Shown piece by piece: positions 58,996 through 64,000 of a stretch of 64,000 nt of DNA; the first letter of the stretch is position 1, and every line of letters starts with the position of its first letter. The notes under the pieces were generated by a model. The model did no database searches. It was not told the origin of the DNA and was given only the letters and a program-made list of their open reading frames with translations. The DNA is from Portulaca oleracea (lineage: Eukaryota > Streptophyta > Magnoliopsida > Caryophyllales > Portulacaceae), in NCBI GenBank assembly GCA_029582165.1, contig CM055890.1:8869787-8933786 (forward strand), read 5' to 3'. The position numbers were made by a program, and so were the translations under genes.

Positions 58996-59283
58996 GGTGA
59001 ATTAATTGGTTTTGAAAACCCCAGTTGCAAAATTCAGATCTGAAGCGCGCACAACCACAAACCCTAACTTCGGAAAGAATCGGAAACGCAAAATGCCGAA
59101 AACGAAGACAATGTGAAAAGAAAAAAGGGGGAGGAGAAAGAGGAAGAACAACCCCTGACCCTAAAGAAAACGAAACCCTAGAAAACGAGAACGCACCCAA
59201 GAAATTGAAGATTTGGGGGAGAACAGCTGAAGCAGAAGAAGCGGTGCCAAATGCAATCAGATATGGTAGCAGTGTAACGAAAA

Positions 59284-59304
59284 CTATTGAGAGCCCACAA
59301 CCAT
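59284..59304 (-). CDS. Possible upstream ORF in the SAPS 5' leader (6 codons)
   Basis: An ATG in good context (CCATGG) opens the frame MVVGSQ then TAG, about 290 bp before the SAPS start. It matters only if transcription begins upstream of 59,304. The (CT)n-rich leader next to it (59,336-59,364) makes that plausible, but the leader may be spliced. Confidence 0.25.
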   Translation of the reverse strand: MVVGSQ

Positions 59305-59335
59305 GGAAGGATTTAGGGGTCGAAGATGAAGATTT

Positions 59336-59336
59336 G

Positions 59337-59364
<28 letters not shown>
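59336..59364. repeat. (GA)n microsatellite in SAPS 5' region
   Basis: A GA/CT dinucleotide run reading (CT)n on the SAPS coding strand. CT runs close to transcription starts are common in plant core promoters and leaders. Confidence 0.9.
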
Positions 59365-59367
<3 letters not shown>

Positions 59368-59399
59368 GGAGGATGAAGGGAGGAGTCTGGAGGTGCTGC

Positions 59400-61183
59400 T
59401 AAGCGCCGATCCCAAGCCCAAGCGCTTTGCAGAGATTGAATTTTTTTGGTTAAATTGGATTTGCCAAAAAATATGGAGATGTAAGAAATCAGAAATCTTT
59501 CATTTTCAGAATTTACTGATGAGTTTTTATATTTCCTTTTTGTTTTTAGGAGCAAGTCATCAAATATCAATCAATGATTATAAAGTTTGTTTAAAAAATT
59601 GAATTCTAATAATCCTTACTTTGAACCATTGGGTAATAGTAAATCGAATTTTAAACTTGTACATTAATTGTTCCAAATTTTGACAAACTGTATTTCTTAA
59701 TAGACGATCATCATCAAGTGAATATCTTAAATATTGAGATTTTGACTTACATTTGCTTCCAAAATGTTTTATGAGGGAAAAACAGGAAAATACTTATTGT
59801 TAGTTTGTCCATCAAAACATACAATACAATTTGGCTTGGACTCATCCAAACTTATCCATCCCCGATCAGGTGGACCTTAGCCATGTCGAGTGCTACAAGG
59901 ATACCATCCCGTTAAGTGAATTTACATATTTAGCACAATATTTTCTCATGATTTTGGTGAATGTACAAACTTTATCTCAAATTTTGTCATTTTTTTACAT
60001 TTATGATTTTTTTCCCTTTTTATTCCTTTTAAAAAATCATAATAATTGTTCGGGTTTTCAAAAAAATATTATTATTTTAGTAATTACACCTTGTATCTTT
60101 AGTAAGGTTGCAATGAAAAAAATTGGAAACTTTTAAAGAAACTCCAGACTGAAAATATGGAGTAGGATTTGGTTCCAAAAAAATATGATTTGTCGAAATT
60201 TGACATTGCTAACATATATTTTTAGTCTTTTTTATTATTATCCAATTACCCAAAGCAGATATTATTACAATCTAATTTTCCACTTTTTATCGGAAAACAG
60301 GGAGATTATTGATATTACACCAAGAAATATAATACTATATTTTAATCATGACAAAAAATAAATAGAGAAATATGTAAGATTTGAAACTTTTAAGTTTGCC
60401 CATTAAAGTTGGAGGTTCATTGTCCACTTGCTTGTGGTCATGGGCATCAAATTAAGTCACTTTCCACAACCATTTTTTTATATTTGACATTTAATTTGTG
60501 TAGATAGTTATTCTACTTTTAATAAATAAAAATAAGAAATTTTGGTTATCATTTATAAAAATCCAAAACGTATGCTCAGAATTTCCTTTTTTGCGAGATA
60601 TGTAAGGATCCAATATAGCCATTTTACCTCTTGTAATATGAGAAATCATGGGGTACAAGTATAAGGATCATATATAAATTAAACACAAGTTATCACCATT
60701 AAGGATGATAGTCGGATCCGAATCCGAAGCGAGTTCGTTCCGATCCGCAGCAGAAAATCTGATCCAAACCCGACAAAAAGAAATTCAAATTCGATTAGAA
60801 AAGTTCGACTCCGATTATAATTGGAGCGGATATGGAGATGACCACCTCCGATCCGATTAGGTCTGATTAAGTCTGATTATAATAATAAATATATAAAAAT
60901 ATGTAAAATTATAATATGACCGAATTTGAGAATTGAGGGGAATATCTAAAACTTAGTTTTTTTTTCAAGGAAGGGCGTATTGTCAGTATTTTAATGGTTG
61001 AGAGACTTTTTCGTACATATTGTATAGTTATTTTTTTTTACGTAAAAAATTATTTTGGTTTGTTGTTGGTGTTTCATTTTTTAGAAGTAATGAATATGTT
61101 ATATTAAATTGCAACAAAAATATGGTCAAAAAAATAGAAAAATAAAATTAACAAATAGTACAAATGCTAATTTGATCTCCAAC
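59400..61183. other. SAPS upstream region and AT-rich spacer
   Basis: The first few hundred bases should contain the SAPS promoter; no clear TATA box was identified. GGATCCGAATCCGA-like words at 60,713-60,870 resemble one arm of a hAT-type MITE, but no partner arm was found. No gene seen. Confidence 0.5.
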
Positions 61184-61475
61184 TGTAATGCCCCAGATAT
61201 GTGGTCAAGTGTGGCTTAAAGTGATTGAAATGATCACTTATATCACCAAGGTGCACCTTCTTTTAAGGTAAATCATTCATTGGGAACTCCTTAGTTAAGC
61301 GTTCTTGGCTGGGAGTAGTCTCAGGTTGGGTGACCTCCTGGGAAGTTTCCCCAAGCAGCGTGTGAGTTAGGACGAAGCACGTTGGAAAGACTCGTAGTGA
61401 TTTGTGGGGCCAGTCAGCAACCCTTGAAGCAATTATCGTCAATGTCCGCACCTTGGGAGGGGACGGGGCGTTACA
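61184..61475 (+). repeat. Cassandra 5' LTR
   Basis: 292 bp, TG...CA. Contains the 5S-like core GTTAAGCGTTCTTGGC ... GGTTGGGTGACCTCCTGGGA (61,282-61,350), the better preserved of the two for the C-box region. Confidence 0.9.
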
Positions 61476-61479
61476 TATA

Positions 61480-61490
61480 TGGTATCAGAG
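61480..61490 (+). promoter_or_regulatory. Primer binding site (initiator Met-tRNA type)
   Basis: TGGTATCAGAG is complementary to the 3' end of plant initiator Met-tRNA. The next base, T, departs from the usual C. Confidence 0.85.
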
Positions 61491-61611
61491 TCGACCTACG
61501 ACTGTGAGTTGCGCCAGTGGATAGGAGATCCAAGGGCAATCACCTAGCGGGGCAAAGATTATGGAGTGGATTGTGGCATAACAAGGACATTGGCGCTTAA
61601 GTGGGGATGAT

Positions 61612-61903
61612 TGTAACACCCCAGATCTATGGTTAAATGTGGCTTAAAGGGATTGAAATGACTACTTTTATCACCAAGTTGCATCTTCTTTTAAGGTAGT
61701 TCATCCTTTGTAAACTCCTCAGTTAAGCGTGCTAGGTTGTGAGTAATCTCAGGATGTGTGTCCTCCTAGGAAGTTTTCTCAGGCAGCGTGTGAGTGTGGA
61801 CGAAGCACGCTAGAAAGACTTGTGGTAATTTGTGTGGCCAATTAGCGACCTTTAAAATAGTTATCGATAATATCTGTGGCCCGGAAAGGGCCGGGGTGTT
61901 ACA
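61612..61903 (+). repeat. Cassandra 3' LTR
   Basis: 292 bp. The 5S-like core (61,711-61,775) keeps AGTTAAGCGTGCTAGG, close to the A-box of 5S genes, but the C-box is damaged (GATGTGTGTCCTCCTAGGAA). Confidence 0.9.
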
Positions 61904-62185
61904 ACCACGGGCCATGATGCTTCACCATAGACTGCGATGACCTTTTGCCACGATCCGTGGCAAGTCCCAGTTGCACCATTAATGTCCAACGGCTATAATT
62001 CGGATTATTATTATACAATCTCCAATTAATCTCATAATACTGACCCTAACAGCTATGTTGGCATTAACCCATGTGGTCAAATTACTTGATCAAGGCCCAG
62101 ATACTCATTAAGGATATCAATTAAGTCATTGATCAGAGGGTTAAGGGGGTTTAAGATGTCTCCTATAAATAGGAATCATTCTTTA
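61904..62185 (+). other. Possible LTR U3 fragment with TATA box
   Basis: CACGATCCGTGGCAAG-type near-palindromes (61,904-61,965), like those in gypsy U3 regions, are followed by CCTATAAATAGG (62,162-62,173). The sequence is then cut off by the microsatellite and LINE. No ends visible. Confidence 0.35.
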
Positions 62186-62250
62186 ATACATACATACATA
62201 CATACATACATACATACATACATACATACATACATACATACATACATACA

Positions 62251-62303
<53 letters not shown>
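62186..62303. repeat. (ATAC)n-(TA)n microsatellite abutting the LINE 3' end
   Basis: About 24 ATAC units (62,186-62,280), then about eleven TA units to 62,303. On the LINE strand the order is LINE 3' end, (TA)n, (TATG)n, so the repeat may have grown from the LINE's 3' tail. Confidence 0.97.
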
Positions 62304-64000
62304 TGCAACTGGAATCAGATTATATTCACAGCCCCAAAAGAAACAGATACAAAGAAGCTGGGAGATTGCCCAAGCTTCCCAGATTACATAGCTAGAACAA
62401 CATCAATAAGTTTTCGGTATTTAGGCCGGGCTTTCGCCACAACAAAGCCTCTGATGCGGACAACATCTCTGACTTTGAAGACAGTATTGTCGGGGCCGTT
62501 ACTCGGCCTCCCATGAGCTCGGGAGTTTCGTTCCGTCCATATATTATAGGCGACCACGGCCCAAACCGTGGATCTGAAATGCTTAATCCATCTAGGAGCG
62601 TTATCCTGAACAATGAAACGGACAACATCTTCAACTGTTTTCACTCGGCTATGAAAGTCACAGTATGGCCATGACTTGATGCGGGTGTATACATATGTGA
62701 CGTAGGGACAAGTAAAAAAAAGATGATCAATAGTCTCCGGGCTACTTCGGCATATAGTACAGTCACTTCCTCCTCCTCTCCATACAGCACTGGCGCTAAC
62801 GGGGAGTTTCCCATGGAGTAAGACCCAAGTGGTAAAGGCATGTTTTGGCATAATAAGTCCATTCCAAGGGATTTCCTTCCAAACAGGTTGTGTACCCCCA
62901 CCAATTAGCCATTTATAGCCTTCAGCAACACTGTAGTTGCCAACCGCATTGAAGCCCCCCCAATGTCATCTGACACTCGACGCACACCCCCATTTGAATT
63001 CATCCTTAACTTCACAAAGCTTTTTGAAATAAGGGCATACATCAGGGGGGGTGTGTAGGACCACCAAGGGGTGTCCTTGATGTATTTTATGTGTACCCAC
63101 TTAATCCACAGAACCTCCTTGCGTTGTTGAATATCCCATACAAGCTTCGCGATCAGAGCTCTTTTCCAGGAATTTAACTGTCTCATACCCAGGCCCCCTG
63201 TTTCTTTGGTCCTGCAGGTACGGTCCCAAGAAATATAGGGTGGTCTCACATAAATATGCGATGCTCCCCACATGAAATTCCTGCAATATTTATTGAGCTG
63301 ATCAATTGTGTGCTGGGGAATAATAATGATCCTGGCCCAGAAGTTGTACAGACCCATAAGGACCTTGTTGATCAAGGCGACCCTCCCCGCGTAGGAGATT
63401 GTTCTCGTGGTCCACACTTTAATTTTTGCAATTATCTTCTCCACTAAAATGTTGCAGTCATTTTTGGAGAGGTTGTTCGAGGATATTGGCATTCCCAAGT
63501 ATTTGAAAGGGAGAGTGCCTTGGGTGAAACCCATCTCTTGACTGAGATAAGATGCAAGGTCCTCACTCACCCCATCGAAGACTATTTCAGACTTATCATA
63601 GTTCGCCGCCAAACCCGTAACCTCAGAAAAATGTGTGAAGGCACTTTTCAGAGTATGTAACGATGATCTTGTAGCAGATGAGAAAAGAATAAGGTCGTCT
63701 GCAAACATCATGTGGTCAGTTTAAGCCGGGAACAGTTAGGATGGTACCTATAGCTTGGCTGAACTATCACATGGTATTCCAAGGGACGAGAGGGGTATTC
63801 CATCGTCATAACAAACAAGAGGGGAGACATGGGATCCCCTTGGCGAAGGCCACGACCACCTTTGAAGCTATCCGAGGAAGTGCCATTGATGCATATTGAA
63901 AAAGCGGGGGATGTAACACAAGCCATAATGCAGCTAAAGTCCATGATGTCCCAAATATTGAATTCCAAATAAGCCCTTACCCTAAATACTAATTTTCATA
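62304..64000 (-). mobile_element. Plant LINE (L1-like), 3' part, running off the window
   Basis: The minus strand carries the C-terminal part of ORF2 and a ~80-bp 3' untranslated region ending at the microsatellite. The upstream part (endonuclease, reverse transcriptase N-terminus, ORF1) would lie beyond 64,000. Confidence 0.88.
62384..64000 (-). pseudogene. LINE ORF2: reverse transcriptase C-terminal half and zf-RVT domain, two frameshifts
   Basis: Open from the window edge in frame, with GLRQGDPMSPLLF (reverse transcriptase palm) ending near 63,715. The frame then shifts to read FADDLILFSSA (the catalytic Asp pair of the YADD/FADD motif, 63,694-63,705), FKYLGMPI and the thumb-like WTTRTISYAGRVALI. 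A second shift lies in a seven-base C run (62,955-62,961; G on the coding strand). It leads into the last frame with FTTWVLLHGKL, CTICRSSPETIDHLFFTCP (zf-RVT) and the end at 62,384. Both shifts look like single-base losses. The element made a reverse transcriptase once but cannot now. Confidence 0.88.

Larger units (their letters stand above)
61184..61903 (+). mobile_element. Cassandra-type TRIM retrotransposon with 5S rRNA-like LTRs
   Basis: Two direct repeats of exactly 292 bp (61,184-61,475 and 61,612-61,903), starting TGTAATGCCCCAGAT or TGTAACACCCCAGAT and ending GGGCGTTACA or GGGTGTTACA. They flank a 136-bp internal region. A Met-tRNA primer site TGGTATCAGAG (61,480-61,490) lies 4 bp after the first LTR, and a purine-rich AAGTGGGGATGAT lies before the second. 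Each LTR holds a 5S rRNA-like core. There is no coding capacity; the element relies on proteins from elsewhere. The LTRs differ at many sites, so the copy is old. Flanking pentamers CCAAC and ACCAC do not match exactly. Confidence 0.92.

Noticed and set aside
61282..61350. Genuine 5S rRNA gene.
   Set aside because: Only the central part is 5S-like, substitutions are numerous, and it lies inside a TG...CA LTR with primer site and second LTR, which identifies Cassandra.
62129..62395. 88-aa ORF with a (YIHT)n run.
   Set aside because: It is a translation of the ATAC microsatellite.
1..64000. Bacterial-type systems (defence islands, operons, toxin-antitoxin pairs).
   Set aside because: Intron structure, gene content and transposon types are all plant nuclear; no run of prokaryote-like compact genes exists.

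Overview
This window is nuclear DNA from a flowering plant, most likely a eudicot with a repeat-rich genome. The evidence is GT-AG introns up to 3 kb, AT-rich intergenic DNA, plant-type Ty3/gypsy and LINE remnants, a Cassandra TRIM element carrying 5S rRNA-like sequence, and two conserved plant genes with many introns. I cannot name the species. Nothing prokaryotic is present.

Layout. Positions 1-11.5 kb are a tandem array of about 16 units of 634-700 bp. The unit spans the boundary between a gypsy 3' untranslated region and its LTR. The array runs into a full-length LTR (11,068-13,432), which interrupts the gag gene of a second, unrelated gypsy element of Tat/Athila type. The rest of that element follows: gag end, aspartic protease, a long 3' untranslated region and a 3' LTR, with no reverse transcriptase or integrase (13.4-18.4 kb). 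A degenerate, probably solo, minus-strand LTR fills about 18.4-21.1 kb.

Genes. TIM50, the mitochondrial import receptor subunit, lies on the plus strand at 22,097-31,037 (10 exons, 368 aa). A SIT4-phosphatase-associated (SAPS) protein, a PP6-type phosphatase regulatory subunit, lies on the minus strand at 58,995-42,419 (19 exons, 759 aa). The two genes are convergent. No functional link between them is implied; each is an ordinary housekeeping gene.

Between the genes (31-42 kb) is a patchwork of small transposons. It holds two related foldback elements (one split by a copia-like solo LTR), a 2.6-kb hAT-like element filled with a TATGAGCAT minisatellite and carrying a SINE, a CACTA-like terminus, and a 692-bp hAT-type MITE containing a nested Stowaway-like MITE. 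Another hAT-type MITE with a perfect 8-bp target duplication sits in SAPS intron 13. To the right of SAPS are a Cassandra element (61,184-61,903), a tetranucleotide microsatellite, and the 3' half of a frameshifted LINE that runs off the window.

The least ordinary signals are the LTR-junction satellite with its paired hairpins, a duplicated structure in the Tat-like element whose stems differ by compensatory changes, and the minisatellite-filled hAT element. All exon boundaries and element ends were read by eye from splice consensus, frame continuity, terminal repeats and target duplications; none was tested by alignment.
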